Below, piece by piece: positions 47,571 through 57,675 of a stretch of DNA of 64,000 bases. The stretch's first letter is position 1. Every line of letters starts with the position of its first letter. Position numbers and translations under genes: made by a program. A model generated the notes under the pieces. The model worked only from the letters and a program-made list of their open reading frames with translations. It searched no databases and was not told the origin of the DNA. This DNA comes from Dielma fastidiosa (lineage in GTDB: Bacteria > Bacillota_I > Bacilli_A > Erysipelotrichales > Erysipelotrichaceae), in assembly GCF_000313565.1 (NCBI RefSeq), contig NZ_HE578924.1, positions 338,856 through 402,855 of the forward strand, read 5' to 3'.

Positions 47571-47606
47571 AGAAAAAGGTGATAGTTTTAGCTTGCTACC
47601 ACCTTT
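47571..47606 (-). terminator. Terminator of glyA
   Basis: Eleven-bp minus-strand stem AAAGGTGGTAG / CTATCACCTTT (one wobble), 10-base loop, T run after. Confidence 0.85.
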
Positions 47607-47619
47607 GATTATTATTCGA

Positions 47620-48849
47620 TTAATAAGCGCGGTGAATCGGATAATTGACGGTCAATGAACGTACCTCGTCACGAATCTTTGCCAGTTCTTCCGCATTCTC
47701 TTTATTCTTTAACGCTCTTGAAATCCAAAGCGCTACTTGTTTAAATTCAGCTTCTTTGAACCCACGGGTTGTCATTGCCGCTGTACCCAAACGAATACCT
47801 GATGTTACAAATGGTTTTTGTGTATCAAAAGGAATCGTATTCTTGTTGCAGGTAATGCATACTTCATCAAGAATTTTTTCGCATTCCTTACCACTGACAC
47901 CGATTGAACCCATCACATCAACTAAAATCAAATGATTATCGGTACCGCCGGTTACGATTCTGAAGCCTTCCTCTTTTAATGTGTCACTTAAAACTTTACA
48001 GTTATCAATGATTTGCTTTGCATACTCTTTAAACTCAGGCTGTAGTACCTCATTAAAGCACACTGCTTTTGCCGCGATGATATGCATCAGCGGACCACCC
48101 TGCATGCCAGGGAACACTTTCTTATCCAATAATGCCGCGTATTTCTCTTTACAGAGAATAATACCGCCGCGCGGGCCTCTTAATGTTTTATGGGTTGTGG
48201 ACGTGACAAAATCACAATAAGGAACTGGATTTGGATGCAGACCGGCAGCTACTAAACCCGCAATATGCGCCATATCCACCATCAGATAAGCACCGCATGC
48301 ATCAGCGATTTCCCTGAATTTAGCAAAATCAATGATCCGCGGATAAGCACTTGCGCCTGCTACGATCAGCTTCGGTTTTTCTCGCATTGCGATTTCCATA
48401 ACCTCATCATAATCAATCATTTCAGTTTCACGGTTAACGCCATAGCTGACAAAATGATACAGCGTTCCTGAGAAATTTAAAGGATGGCCATGCGTTAAAT
48501 GACCGCCGGAGCTAAGGTCCATACCTAAAACCTTATCACCAGGTTCAAGGACAGCCATATAAACACCCATATTAGCCTGTGATCCTGAATGCGGCTGCAC
48601 ATTCGCATGCTCAGCACCAAAAATACGGCATAAACGCTCTCTGGCAATGTTTTCCACGACATCCACATTGACACAGCCGCCGTAATAACGCTTGCTTGGA
48701 TAACCTTCCGCATATTTATTTGTCAAAATACTGCCGGCTGCTTCCATAACTTCATCGGATACATAATTCTCGGAGGCAATCAGTTCAATGTTATATAACT
48801 GACGCTTTGCTTCTTCTTCAATGGCTGCCTGAATTTCAAGATCTTTCAT
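47620..48849 (-). CDS. glyA: Serine hydroxymethyltransferase
   Basis: PLP enzyme that interconverts serine and glycine and loads one-carbon units on tetrahydrofolate, 409 residues. The PLP lysine is in [28 protein letters not shown] and [14 protein letters not shown] are typical N-terminal blocks. It follows rpiB by 3 bases (GGAGG site inside the rpiB end) and ends the core run, just as glyA follows the ywlFG genes in Bacillus. Confidence 0.98.
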   Translation of the reverse strand: MKDLEIQAAIEEEAKRQLYNIELIASENYVSDEVMEAAGSILTNKYAEGYPSKRYYGGCVNVDVVENIARERLCRIFGAEHANVQPHSGSQANMGVYMAVLEPGDKVLGMDLSSGGHLTHGHPLNFSGTLYHFVSYGVNRETEMIDYDEVMEIAMREKPKLIVAGASAYPRIIDFAKFREIADACGAYLMVDMAHIAGLVAAGLHPNPVPYCDFVTSTTHKTLRGPRGGIILCKEKYAALLDKKVFPGMQGGPLMHIIAAKAVCFNEVLQPEFKEYAKQIIDNCKVLSDTLKEEGFRIVTGGTDNHLILVDVMGSIGVSGKECEKILDEVCITCNKNTIPFDTQKPFVTSGIRLGTAAMTTRGFKEAEFKQVALWISRALKNKENAEELAKIRDEVRSLTVNYPIHRAY

Positions 48850-48852
48850 TTC

Positions 48853-49293
48853 TTAGTCCTCCAATTTGCTTACTTTATCAATACGGCGCTGATGACGTTC
48901 TTCATGTGAGAACTCAGTAGTCAGCCATACATGAGCAATTTCCTTCATCAATTCTTCACCGATGATGCGCTGGCCCATGGCTAATACATTGGAATCATTA
49001 TGCTCTCTGGTTAAACGGGCGCTCAATGGATCTGAACATAAGGCACAGCGGATGCCCTTGATCTTATTGGCCGCAATACTTACACCAATACCGGTACCGC
49101 ATAAGACAATACCCTTATCATTCTCATGAGCCGCTACACTTCTGGCGGCGGCTGAGGCATAATCCGCATAATCGACTGAAGCAGTAGAATCAGTGCCAAA
49201 ATCAGTCACCGTATATCCTTCCTCAATCAGCATCTTTTTTAAGATTTCCTTATATTCATATGCACCGTGATCACAAGCAATTGCAACTTTCAT
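48853..49293 (-). CDS. rpiB: Ribose-5-phosphate isomerase B
   Basis: 146-residue RpiB/LacAB-fold isomerase (ribose-5-phosphate to ribulose-5-phosphate). Blocks: IACDHGAYEYKE, DFGTDSTASVDYADYA, and GTGIGVSIAANKIKGIR, the last forming the phosphate and anion hole. It abuts tsaC without a gap. Allose-6-phosphate isomerases share the fold, but the core location supports RpiB. Confidence 0.93.
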   Translation of the reverse strand: MKVAIACDHGAYEYKEILKKMLIEEGYTVTDFGTDSTASVDYADYASAAARSVAAHENDKGIVLCGTGIGVSIAANKIKGIRCALCSDPLSARLTREHNDSNVLAMGQRIIGEELMKEIAHVWLTTEFSHEERHQRRIDKVSKLED

Positions 49294-49908
49294 TTAATTT
49301 TCCTCCACGATTTTCATGATTTCATCTTCACTGATCGGACCTTTGCGGATCAGCTTTACCGCATCCGTAGACGCGTCTACAATGGTTGAGCTTTCCTTAC
49401 AGCCACACATTCCTTTAACTACCATGTCAATTCTGCCTTCCAGCTGTTCAATAACTTCCATGAAAGTTGTACCTGTCGGCATACCGGACATATTTGCGCT
49501 TGTTACCAGCATCGGCTTACCAATGCGGTTCATTAATTCAAGGATAAAATCATCATCAGGCATACGGATGCCGATGGTATCAAAGCCATTAGTTACATAG
49601 GCAGGTACATTTTCACGCTTCTTTAAAATGATTGTGAAGGCACCCGGCATAAATTTCTGAATCAGCTTCTTTGCTTTTTCCGTAACTACCGCCACGCTTT
49701 CAATCTGCTTCAGATTAGAAATCATCAGCGGAATCGGTTTATTCTCCGGTCTTCCCTTCGCTTCTTTTAAACGCTCCAAGGCTTTTTCATCATCATAAAT
49801 GACACCTAAACCATACACTGTGTCGGTAGGAAATGCTGCCACGCCACCGGCTTGTAAACACTCAATAACTTCATCCATTTCTTCTTTTGTTTTTCTTTTT
49901 GTTTCCAT
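49294..49908 (-). CDS. tsaC: L-threonylcarbamoyladenylate synthase (TsaC/Sua5 family)
   Basis: Makes threonylcarbamoyl-AMP for the t6A37 modification of ANN-decoding tRNAs. Short form of 204 residues with only the YrdC domain (AFPTDTVYGLGVIYDD, KGRPENKPIPLMI, TSANMSG), lacking the Sua5 C-terminal domain. The B. subtilis counterpart ywlC lies in the same order, between spoIIR and rpiB. GGTGAT ribosome site. Confidence 0.93.
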   Translation of the reverse strand: METKRKTKEEMDEVIECLQAGGVAAFPTDTVYGLGVIYDDEKALERLKEAKGRPENKPIPLMISNLKQIESVAVVTEKAKKLIQKFMPGAFTIILKKRENVPAYVTNGFDTIGIRMPDDDFILELMNRIGKPMLVTSANMSGMPTGTTFMEVIEQLEGRIDMVVKGMCGCKESSTIVDASTDAVKLIRKGPISEDEIMKIVEEN

Positions 49909-49957
49909 CTATATCACCACTCTGCAAACAGTTTACCACAATTATTCATACTTATAA

Positions 49958-49986
49958 AGAAAAAGACTCGAATTAAAATCCGAGCC
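49958..49986 (-). terminator. Terminator after the small secreted protein gene
   Basis: Minus-strand stem GGCTCG / CGAGTC (one wobble), A/T-rich loop, five-T tail. Confidence 0.65.
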
Positions 49987-50350
49987 ATTCACGCACAATT
50001 GATTTTGGTTTTACCTCTGGCAGACAAAATTCATTTTTTGTAAACTTACCGCCGACAACATCGCCTTTGCCATCTCCAATAGTTATGATTAAAGAATGGT
50101 TATGAAGCTTAACCTGCCAGCCTTCATGACTGAATTTTTGAATGCCGCTTTGCAGCAGTGTCTGATAACTGTCAGCATCCGCATATTGAAATAAATCACT
50201 GGCAATCGTCATCACCTCATCATGTACAGCAGCAATATCCGCTGCCTTTGAATCATTATATATTGTATATTCAGGAACCACGCCTTCTGATTTTATTGGC
50301 GTTACCAGCCAGAATGTCCAGATCAGCAGGATTAGTGTCAGTTTTTTCAT
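49973..50350 (-). CDS. Small secreted protein between prmC and tsaC (possible reduced SpoIIR)
   Basis: 125 residues with a signal peptide (KLTLILLIWTFWLVTPIKS) and a good GGAGG site. The mature part is helical (DEVMTIASDLFQYADADSYQ) then beta-rich (VKLHNHSLIITIGDGKGDVV) and ends VREWLGF. No family is secure. In B. subtilis this exact interval holds spoIIR, the secreted signal that activates pro-sigma-E processing. IITIGDGKGD faintly recalls the SpoIIR IGEGKG segment, but the protein is about 100 residues shorter and lacks WWCVLFPPLC. It has its own terminators on both sides. Confidence 0.6.
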   Translation of the reverse strand: MKKLTLILLIWTFWLVTPIKSEGVVPEYTIYNDSKAADIAAVHDEVMTIASDLFQYADADSYQTLLQSGIQKFSHEGWQVKLHNHSLIITIGDGKGDVVGGKFTKNEFCLPEVKPKSIVREWLGF

Positions 50351-50399
50351 ATGTCAGCCTCCTGCCTTAAGGATAGACAGTTCTGCTTAATTTAAACAT

Positions 50400-50422
50400 A
50401 GAAAAAGAACCATTAGGTTCTT
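50400..50422 (-). terminator. Terminator of prmC
   Basis: Seven-bp stem AAGAACC / GGTTCTT with a 4-base loop and five Ts on the minus strand, overlapping the prmC stop. Confidence 0.75.
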
Positions 50423-51278
50423 AGTCACAATGATTATAAATAAATAACATACGATTCTTGCCATTCATATCCTTTAACACTTCAATCTTACTATCAGGAA
50501 AGTATTTTGCAGCCTCAGCCATCAATGCTTCCTTTTGATTATATCCGATTTCAAAGGCAAGCATACTCTTTTCGTTTAGAATCAGCTTAGAGCGTTCAAA
50601 TATGATGCGGTAGAATTTCAAACCATCATCACCGCCAAATAAAGCAACATGCGGTTCAAAGTCCTTAACCGAATGTTCAAGCTCCTCATCATTAGGAATA
50701 TAAGGCGGATTAGAAATCAGAATATCGAAATGCAGCTGACGTTCAATTAAAGGCTCTACCATATCACCGCAGCAAAAGGCTACCTGTGCTTCATTGATTT
50801 TTGCATTTTCACCAGCGACCGCTAATGCCCGTTCACTGATATCCGTAGCCATGACGTTTAATTTAGGTTCTTCTTTCTTTAATGAAATCGCAATTGCACC
50901 TGAACCAGTACCGATGTCGCAAACCATCACATTTTCCTTATCAGCAAAATGCTCATCATAGGCCGCCAAAATATTGGCAACCAGTTCTTCAGTTTCCGGG
51001 CGTGGAATCAGCACATCTTCATTCACCTTAAAGCGATAGCCATAAAACCACTCAAAGCCCAGAATATGCTGGAGCGGTTCCCCGCTTAATAATCTCGGAA
51101 AGGCTTCGTTAAAGCTTTCTTCAAGCTCTGATGGCATCTCTTTTTCATAATCCATATAAAGATTCTGGGAATCCATATTCGCCAGCTCAAGCATCAGTAA
51201 AGTAGCACTTTGTTCACTCAAACCGGCATTCTGCATCTGCTTTTGAGCCTGTTTCAGACATTGACGATAGGTCGGCAT
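50421..51278 (-). CDS. prmC: Release factor glutamine methyltransferase
   Basis: N5-glutamine methyltransferase that modifies the GGQ motif of release factors, 285 residues. SAM motif VCDIGTGSGAIAISL and catalytic NPPY in ILISNPPYIPNDEEL. The start overlaps the prfA stop (TAATG), coupling enzyme and substrate genes. Confidence 0.97.
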   Translation of the reverse strand: MPTYRQCLKQAQKQMQNAGLSEQSATLLMLELANMDSQNLYMDYEKEMPSELEESFNEAFPRLLSGEPLQHILGFEWFYGYRFKVNEDVLIPRPETEELVANILAAYDEHFADKENVMVCDIGTGSGAIAISLKKEEPKLNVMATDISERALAVAGENAKINEAQVAFCCGDMVEPLIERQLHFDILISNPPYIPNDEELEHSVKDFEPHVALFGGDDGLKFYRIIFERSKLILNEKSMLAFEIGYNQKEALMAEAAKYFPDSKIEVLKDMNGKNRMLFIYNHCD

Positions 51279-52351
51279 TATTTTTCACCAGCCAGTTTCA
51301 GCTTTTGATCGTATTCTTCAAGCGCATCTAATACATCGCCCAGCTTACCTTCCATAATGCGGTCAAGCTGGTTGATCGTTAAGCCGATGCGATGATCGGT
51401 AACACGATTCTGCGGATAGTTGTATGTTCTGATTTTTTCTGAACGGTCACCAGTACCGATTTTACTGCGGCGTTCTGCACCGGCTTCTTCTTCCAGCTTG
51501 CGCATATGCTCCTCATAGACACGGGAACGAACTAAACGCATAGCCGTTGCCTTATTCTCATGCTGAGAACGGCCATCCTGACACTTTACCGTGATACCGG
51601 TAGGAATATGTACGATACGCACCGCAGAGTCAGTCTTATTGATATGCTGACCGCCGGCACCTGATGAACGGCATGTTTCAATTTCCAGATCATTATCATC
51701 AATTTCAAAATCTGCCGCTTCAATTTCCGGAGAAACTAATACCGTTGCTGTTGATGTATGGATACGTCCGGCTGATTCTGTCTTAGGCACACGCTGTACA
51801 CGATGTGAGCCTGATTCGAATTTTAAACGGCCATAAGCACGATCACCCTTAAGCATAAAGGAAATCAAAGAGAAACCGCCGGCTTCTGATTCCTGAACTT
51901 CCATTAATTCAGTCTTCCAGCCAACTGTTTCAGCATAACGTGTATACATACGGTATAAATCACCGGCAAAGATATTACCTTCATCACCGCCGGCTGCACC
52001 GCGGATTTCCACGATAACATTGTTATCATCCATTGGGTCCTTAGGGATTAATAATACTTCAAGCTTAGCAATCAGCTCTTCCTTGCGGGGTTCAAGCTCT
52101 TCAATCTCCATTCTTGCCATCTCACGCATCTCTTCATCTTTTTCATGAAACAGCTCATGAGCGCTGACTAGTTCTTCTTCAATTTTCTTATATTCTTCAT
52201 AAGCCTCAACCGTCTGCGTCAATGAAGCCTGTTCCTTCGCAAGCTTAGCCATCAGACGATTATCTGACAACGTAGCTGGTTCCAGCAGCAGCTGGCCCAA
52301 TTCTTCATAACGCGCTGTGATTGATTCTAAACGTTCGATCATCGGATTCAT
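51278..52351 (-). CDS. prfA: Peptide chain release factor 1
   Basis: Reads UAA and UAG stop codons, 357 residues. Catalytic GGQ in SSGAGGQHINKTDS, anticodon-like region around ESGSHRVQRVPKTESAGR. Start behind AAGGTATAG. Directly upstream of prmC and 19 bases downstream of tdk. Confidence 0.98.
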   Translation of the reverse strand: MNPMIERLESITARYEELGQLLLEPATLSDNRLMAKLAKEQASLTQTVEAYEEYKKIEEELVSAHELFHEKDEEMREMARMEIEELEPRKEELIAKLEVLLIPKDPMDDNNVIVEIRGAAGGDEGNIFAGDLYRMYTRYAETVGWKTELMEVQESEAGGFSLISFMLKGDRAYGRLKFESGSHRVQRVPKTESAGRIHTSTATVLVSPEIEAADFEIDDNDLEIETCRSSGAGGQHINKTDSAVRIVHIPTGITVKCQDGRSQHENKATAMRLVRSRVYEEHMRKLEEEAGAERRSKIGTGDRSEKIRTYNYPQNRVTDHRIGLTINQLDRIMEGKLGDVLDALEEYDQKLKLAGEK

Positions 52352-52370
52352 AACTATACCTTCTTTCTTT

Positions 52371-52958
52371 TTATTTAATCAAAGTTCTGCCTGGTACCTC
52401 ATGGCAATGACGGCACCGTGCTTCATAGCTTTCACTGGCTCCAACCTGAATGATCGGATCATCATAACGGGCCGGATGTCCATCAACTAGCCGCTGTGTA
52501 CGGGTAGCCGGAGCGCCGCAGCGCATACAGACAGCCGTCAGCTTAGTAACAAATTCTGCATAGGTCATTAAGGATGGCATAACCCCAAAAGGTTCACCTC
52601 TAAAATCAAGATCCAGACCCGCGGCCATCACACGCCTGCCCTGATCCGCAAACGAGTTGCATACCTCAATGATACCTTCATCAAAAAACTGAACCTCATC
52701 GATGGCAATGACTTCGGCATCACCTGCCAGCTTTAAAATTTCTTTTGAACTGGAAACCGCAAAACTCTCGATGCATTTGCCGCAATGCGAAACAACTTGA
52801 TCTTTACTATAACGATCATCGATTTTCGGCTTGAAAACGACAACCTTTTTACCGGCAAACTGAAGCACATTGATCCGTCTGATCAACTCCTCCGTCTTGC
52901 CTGCGAACATGCAGCCGGTGATTACTTCCAGCCAGCCTTCACGATATTGTTGATACAT
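52371..52958 (-). CDS. tdk: Thymidine kinase
   Basis: Type II thymidine kinase of 195 residues. P-loop [11 protein letters not shown], catalytic region [15 protein letters not shown], lasso-domain zinc cysteines CMRCGAPA and CRHCHE. Start behind GAGGTAATC. Same order (rpmE-tdk-prfA) as B. subtilis. Confidence 0.97.
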   Translation of the reverse strand: MYQQYREGWLEVITGCMFAGKTEELIRRINVLQFAGKKVVVFKPKIDDRYSKDQVVSHCGKCIESFAVSSSKEILKLAGDAEVIAIDEVQFFDEGIIEVCNSFADQGRRVMAAGLDLDFRGEPFGVMPSLMTYAEFVTKLTAVCMRCGAPATRTQRLVDGHPARYDDPIIQVGASESYEARCRHCHEVPGRTLIK

Positions 52959-53004
52959 ACATGATTACCTCGTTATCCATTCTTTATTATACTCGATAAC
53001 ACGG

Positions 53005-53030
53005 CAAGAAAAAAGGACTTTTTAAGTCCT
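53005..53030 (-). terminator. Terminator of rpmE
   Basis: Minus-strand stem AGGACTT / AAGTCCT with a 3-base loop and six Ts, between rpmE and tdk. Confidence 0.85.
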
Positions 53031-53038
53031 GATTTTCA

Positions 53039-53245
53039 TTATTCCTTAATGCCGTATTTCTTATTGAACTTTTCAATTCGTCCTTGTGCAGCTGCGAAAC
53101 GTTGTCTTCCAGTGAAGAAAGGATGACAGTTTGAACAAGTATCAACGCGTAATTCCTTAGCTGTTGAACCAGTTTCAAATTCATTTCCGCAAGTTGAACA
53201 CTTAACAATAATACGATTGTATTTTGGGTGAATTCCTTGTTTCAT
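53039..53245 (-). CDS. rpmE: 50S ribosomal protein L31 (zinc type)
   Basis: 68 residues, with zinc cysteines Cys16, Cys19, Cys37 and Cys40 ([22 protein letters not shown]), the C+ form. Start behind GGAAGGAG. Promoter upstream, terminator downstream: a single-gene transcript. Confidence 0.97.
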   Translation of the reverse strand: MKQGIHPKYNRIIVKCSTCGNEFETGSTAKELRVDTCSNCHPFFTGRQRFAAAQGRIEKFNKKYGIKE

Positions 53246-53298
53246 AATTTTTCTCCTTCCGCCTTAAGTAACAGTTTACCTAAAGTAAGTGCTTTATA

Positions 53299-53327
53299 AT
53301 TATAGCGGATAGAATTCAAGAAAGCAA
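53299..53327 (-). promoter_or_regulatory. Promoter of rpmE
   Basis: Minus-strand TTGCTT (53322-53327), 17-base spacer, TATAAT (53299-53304). Confidence 0.7.
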
Positions 53328-53422
53328 GTAGTAAATCAACGTTTTAGCCATTTTCAGCTACTTTTTCAATAAAAAGTTAATGCTATAAAGATTGTGATTC
53401 ACTTCAGTTATAAAAATAAACC

Positions 53423-55516
53423 TTAAGCTGCTTCATTACTTTCATATTCTTTAATATAATTAATTACCTCATCTGCTGTCTTTGCCTGATCCAGCATTTC
53501 AAAAAATTCATGTCTGTTAATCAAATCTAGGAATTCTGACATCGCAGGCAGATGGCTTTCATTATCCAATGCACTCAAACAGAAAATATATTTGACCGGA
53601 TCATTTTCTGCGCTGCCAAATACGACTGGATTTTTAAGCACCGCTACCCCTAGCGCGCATTCTAAAGCACCATTTTCAGGCCGTGTATGCGGCAGTGCCA
53701 CATGCTTAGTAATTACGATATAGGGAGCCGTCGCTTTATTGATACGGATAATTTCATCAATATAATGCTGAGTAACCTTGCCGGTATCCACAAGCTTAGC
53801 ACCTGATTGACGGATAGCGTCTTCCCAATCCCTTGCTTCAAGTTTCAGACAGATCAGCTCTTTAGAAATTAAATCCGTCAGCTTATATCCCTTAAGCTCA
53901 TCCTTAACTGCATTCTCATTGGGTGAGAACATCGCGTAAAGCTCATTATATAATGCATTCTCATCACTGATCAGTGCATGCTTGCGAACTGCTTCTAAAA
54001 TCATTTCCACATTAGGCTGATTGACCAGCGACATTTTCAATCGGGAGCATACCTCACGAACTACTTCATAACGCTCGCGCATATCCATGACAGGACTGAC
54101 CTTAACCACTGGTATACTAAGTTCATTCATACCGCGATGAAACTGCGTCGTAAAAATAATCTCTACCGGTTCATTAAAATCAGCGTAACCGGCAGCTTCA
54201 ATGGGCAGATAAAAATATATTTCAGGAAACATGTTCTTTAATTCATTATATAAAATTGCGGAGGAACCAATGCCATTGGAACAAACAATCAGCGCCCTTT
54301 TCTTCTCCATCGCTTCACCTTCACGATTCTTGGAATAGATGGTTGCGAAATGGATTGTCAGATAAGCCAATTCATCTTCCGGAATCTCTTCACCAAAAAG
54401 AACAGTGAATGGTTTCATAGTTTCCTTAACTAAAGCATAAAGCTCTTTATATTCATCCTTTACCCGCTGACAAAGCGGATTATAGATTGGCAATTTGAAC
54501 AGCAAACGATAATAAGCCGGACGAAAATGTGAAAACAGCTGACGGAAAATTTCCTCACTATCCTTATAATGGATGCCGCTTAAGAACTCAAAACGAGTCA
54601 TAATCTTACCGACAATTTCGCCGATAATTAAGCAGTCCTGCGCATCTTCTTCAACATTTCCCACCGATATGCCCAGAATCCATGAACTGATATAATTGAT
54701 TTCTTTTTCAGGAATTAAGCTTGTATTCTTATAGTTTGTCAGCAGGGCTTCCGTAAAGGCATATTCCTTCATTGATTTCATCGCATCTAAATCAGGCATC
54801 ATACTGATTTCAGCACTGGCATCCTTGCCGCTGATCATTCTTGCTTTTAGGAATATAAAAATATAAATAAATTCTACAAGACGGTCTTCCACAAAGGATA
54901 TATGATTTCTTTCTGATAATTCAGTTATTACCAGCTTGGAATATTCAAATGTATCCAAATTAAAATCATCGATAAATAAATCAAATACTTTCGTATTGCG
55001 TTCATCAGCTAAGGAAGAGATAATCAGCTTCATCATATAACGGCGGATTTCCATTTCAGAACCTGAAAGGTAATATCCCTTGATACGATTATTTTTTATT
55101 GTGATGTGATCTTGGTCTAATTCTAATACCAAATCCTTGAAATCCAGCAACACTGTCGAACGGCTCACCTGAAGGGCATCGATAAAATGCTGAAGAGCGA
55201 TATACTCAGGATTCATAAAAAGCATCAGGTAAATATAAGCCAGACGCTCTTTTTTATTCAGATAATAAACATCATCTTTTTTCATCTCATGAATAAAACC
55301 GACAAGGAATTCACGCGTATGAGCATCAATCAGCAATTCTTTTTTACCGCCTGTTGTAATAATGGGCAGATTTTCAGATTTAAGCAGATGATTGATTTTT
55401 TCAAGGCGGTAAGTTACTTGTCTTTTAGTTGCTTTTGTTTCAATTTCGAGATCTTTCAATGTCAGATATGATTTCTTATTCAAGATTTTAATCAATGTTA
55501 TTAAGTCATTATCCAT
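53423..55516 (-). CDS. BglG-type PRD transcriptional activator with PTS EIIB and EIIA domains
   Basis: 697-residue MtlR/LicR-like regulator. Order: N-terminal helix-turn-helix (~1-160), two PRD domains (~170-390), a small EIIB-like domain with IVCSNGIGSSAIL, and a C-terminal EIIA domain with the phospho-histidine in KHVALPHTRPENGALE. Phosphorylation by PTS proteins sets its activity. Its EIIA domain is strikingly like the stand-alone EIIA at 63234, so the PTS operon at 58.6-63.7 kb is the likely target. ATG 55516 follows GGGGG by 7 bases; an upstream in-frame start at 55591 lacks a site. Confidence 0.93.
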   Translation of the reverse strand: MDNDLITLIKILNKKSYLTLKDLEIETKATKRQVTYRLEKINHLLKSENLPIITTGGKKELLIDAHTREFLVGFIHEMKKDDVYYLNKKERLAYIYLMLFMNPEYIALQHFIDALQVSRSTVLLDFKDLVLELDQDHITIKNNRIKGYYLSGSEMEIRRYMMKLIISSLADERNTKVFDLFIDDFNLDTFEYSKLVITELSERNHISFVEDRLVEFIYIFIFLKARMISGKDASAEISMMPDLDAMKSMKEYAFTEALLTNYKNTSLIPEKEINYISSWILGISVGNVEEDAQDCLIIGEIVGKIMTRFEFLSGIHYKDSEEIFRQLFSHFRPAYYRLLFKLPIYNPLCQRVKDEYKELYALVKETMKPFTVLFGEEIPEDELAYLTIHFATIYSKNREGEAMEKKRALIVCSNGIGSSAILYNELKNMFPEIYFYLPIEAAGYADFNEPVEIIFTTQFHRGMNELSIPVVKVSPVMDMRERYEVVREVCSRLKMSLVNQPNVEMILEAVRKHALISDENALYNELYAMFSPNENAVKDELKGYKLTDLISKELICLKLEARDWEDAIRQSGAKLVDTGKVTQHYIDEIIRINKATAPYIVITKHVALPHTRPENGALECALGVAVLKNPVVFGSAENDPVKYIFCLSALDNESHLPAMSEFLDLINRHEFFEMLDQAKTADEVINYIKEYESNEAA

Positions 55517-55724
55517 TTTCAATCCCCCGATCACAGTTGAATTGTTATTATTTTCCACTTTCATTCTACTGGATAAGCTGCAAAACCTCAATTGAATTTA
55601 TGTCTTATTTTTGTCAAGTACCTATACAAAATTTAAACTTTGTTTTATATGTGCGTTTTAAATCACATAATAAGCTGATATTTTATGGTAAGATAATGGT
55701 AAGATCAACAAATGGAGGTAACTG

Positions 55725-56357
55725 ATGAGAAACATAAATAAGTTTTTAAGCATATTGCTTATGGCAGGGATGCTGAGTGCATGTGCTGCACCGGCTGACA
55801 AGCAACCGGAAATAAATAATCATGATTCACAAAATAATGCAGCACAAGATGAAAATAAAGCTTCTGATGTCTATGAATATCATGGTGAAATGAACGCTCA
55901 ATTTAATGGACGCAGTTTTACTTTAGAAACAGCTCCAAAAAGCAGTGTGGAAGAATTAGTAGTAAATAATTATTATTATGATATTGCCAGTGAATATGAA
56001 AAGCTGAGTGACTTGTATGGTGATAACGAAGCATTAAAGATATCAGCTGCCAATGAGAAGAAGAACTTTGATGAGGGTATATATGTTAAGGATTATGTTA
56101 TCCATGAGGTAACGACCCTAACCCAAAATGAAATTGATGCTTTATTGGCTGAGCATATACAAGCAGATATCGATCAATACAGTCTTAGTGAAACAGCTGT
56201 TGTTAAGGCGGATATTGATTTCGTGTGGGGCGAGGATGCCGTTGGAGCGCAGATTGACAGTGGACGTTATCCGAGAATCTTTTTATGCGGTAAAGTAAAT
56301 GCCGATGATGATTGGCTGATTTATGAGATATATTGGGGAGAGATGTACGGATATTAA
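55725..56357 (+). CDS. Hypothetical lipoprotein
   Basis: 210 residues, signal peptide ending LSACA with lipidated Cys20. After a polar Asn/Gln-rich linker comes a compact domain (FNGRSFTLETAPKSS, DYVIHEVTTLTQNEID, ADDDWLIYEIYWGEMYGY). No family recognised. Good GGAGG site and its own terminator; single-gene unit. Confidence 0.75.
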   Translation: MRNINKFLSILLMAGMLSACAAPADKQPEINNHDSQNNAAQDENKASDVYEYHGEMNAQFNGRSFTLETAPKSSVEELVVNNYYYDIASEYEKLSDLYGDNEALKISAANEKKNFDEGIYVKDYVIHEVTTLTQNEIDALLAEHIQADIDQYSLSETAVVKADIDFVWGEDAVGAQIDSGRYPRIFLCGKVNADDDWLIYEIYWGEMYGY

Positions 56358-56367
56358 TAATGAAACT

Positions 56368-56413
56368 AAAATAACTGTCTTGTTGGTGATGAACCTCAAG
56401 ACAGTTATTTTTT
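56368..56413 (+). terminator. Terminator of the lipoprotein gene
   Basis: Fifteen-bp near-perfect stem AAAATAACTGTCTTG / CAAGACAGTTATTTT, 14-base loop, T run. Confidence 0.9.
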
Positions 56414-56499
56414 GTGTCAATTACTTTCTACTGATAAATTTACATATTCCTAGAATGAACGTTACACACTTAATTATATTTTCAAAAATTATGAAGATT

Positions 56500-56736
56500 T
56501 TAATCTTTTTCTAACTCATCAAACTGTTGCTGCGTAATTTTGCCTTCCTTCAGCAGTTTTAATCGTGATTCTCTAACACTTTCTCTCTGCTCTTTAGATA
56601 ATTCCTTATTAGTTACAACCTTAGCTGATAAAGGACTTGATATCCGCCATATAAAGCGATCATGATCACTTAACTCTTTATATCTCTCTGCTTTTTCATC
56701 ATCCGGTAATAGCCTGAATTCTTCTATTGTCAGCAT
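56500..56736 (-). CDS. Hypothetical small cytoplasmic protein
   Basis: 78 residues, charged and helical (LPDDEKAERYKELSDHDRFIWRI, EGKITQQQFDELEKD). No motif or family known to me. The AAGGAGGAG site and fixed start support a real gene. Confidence 0.55.
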   Translation of the reverse strand: MLTIEEFRLLPDDEKAERYKELSDHDRFIWRISSPLSAKVVTNKELSKEQRESVRESRLKLLKEGKITQQQFDELEKD

Positions 56737-56896
56737 TATACTCCTCCTTATTATTTTCCAAGATCTATAAATTTATGATTTATTTTACCTTCTATTATGT
56801 CTAGTCAAACATTGTTAAATAGGACTTCATCATCACTTGCCATAGCTTCACCCTATAGGTTTGTAGGATTTCAGTTTATTTAATTATACTTACTAT

Positions 56897-57451
56897 TTAT
56901 TTCTTTAATGCTTTCCATTCATCTTCTAAAATTGACATCAAAATATCATCTGCATATTCATTGCCGTCCATAATAGCATCTCTTAAAACACCCTCTCTCT
57001 TAAATCCTGCTTTTAAATATACTTTTTCAGCTCTTGGGTTAAATGAATATACATCCAACTCTAATCGATGTAACCTTAATTTTTCGAATGCAAAATCACG
57101 CGTTGCTTCTGTTGCCCAAGTTCCAATTCCCTTACCTCTCTCCGTCAATTGATAAAGACCTATACGAAAATTAGCGCTGCGTAAATTCCAATCAATTTCA
57201 TTAATAATACTTTCACCAATTATTCTGCCGTTAGGTGCTATAATCAAAAAGAAATATCTATCATCATCTTCAAGCGATCTTAAGAAAAAGGTTTCAACTT
57301 CTTCTTTTGTGTATACTTCTTTACTACCGGTCAATCGCGCAACTTCTTTATCTAAAGGGCAAAAATTTTGTTCATAATAATTAGTTGCATCTTGAATTTT
57401 GGCCAATCGTATTATATAACCATCTTTCTTACCAAGAATTTCAGTATTCAT
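56897..57451 (-). CDS. GNAT-family N-acetyltransferase
   Basis: 184 residues of the RimJ/RimL type: central beta strands IIGESIINEIDWNLRSANFRI, acetyl-CoA loop LTERGKGIGTWATEATRDF, and C-terminal LELDVYSFNPRAEKVYLKAGF. Acceptor unknown. Start behind AGGAGG; stands alone. Confidence 0.88.
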   Translation of the reverse strand: MNTEILGKKDGYIIRLAKIQDATNYYEQNFCPLDKEVARLTGSKEVYTKEEVETFFLRSLEDDDRYFFLIIAPNGRIIGESIINEIDWNLRSANFRIGLYQLTERGKGIGTWATEATRDFAFEKLRLHRLELDVYSFNPRAEKVYLKAGFKREGVLRDAIMDGNEYADDILMSILEDEWKALKK

Positions 57452-57627
57452 TTAATATTTCCTCCTACTAAAAATTCAATTTTTTCTTTAAGTACATAAT
57501 AACATAATGCTTCCATAACGTCATTTAGGTTTGTGTTCTGAAAAGAATATTATGCATTTTCCACAAGCAGTTAATCTTTAATTCCTTCAGCAAAATAGTA
57601 TTGTGTAACAAGAGTTATTAATGATGA

Positions 57628-57668
57628 ACTAAAATACCTGTCATGATTCTTGATCGTAACAGGTATTT
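57628..57668. terminator. Terminator left behind after the FMN-reductase pseudogene
   Basis: Ten-bp stem AAATACCTGT / ACAGGTATTT, 17-base loop, directly after the pseudogene stop on the minus strand. Confidence 0.65.
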
Positions 57669-57675
57669 AATATCT

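Noticed and set aside
48850..49300. Glycine riboswitch or other leader RNA before glyA
   Set aside because: glyA follows rpiB by 3 bases, so there is no room for a leader.
52987..53208. 73-codon frame overlapping rpmE
   Set aside because: Shadow of the L31 gene in another frame.
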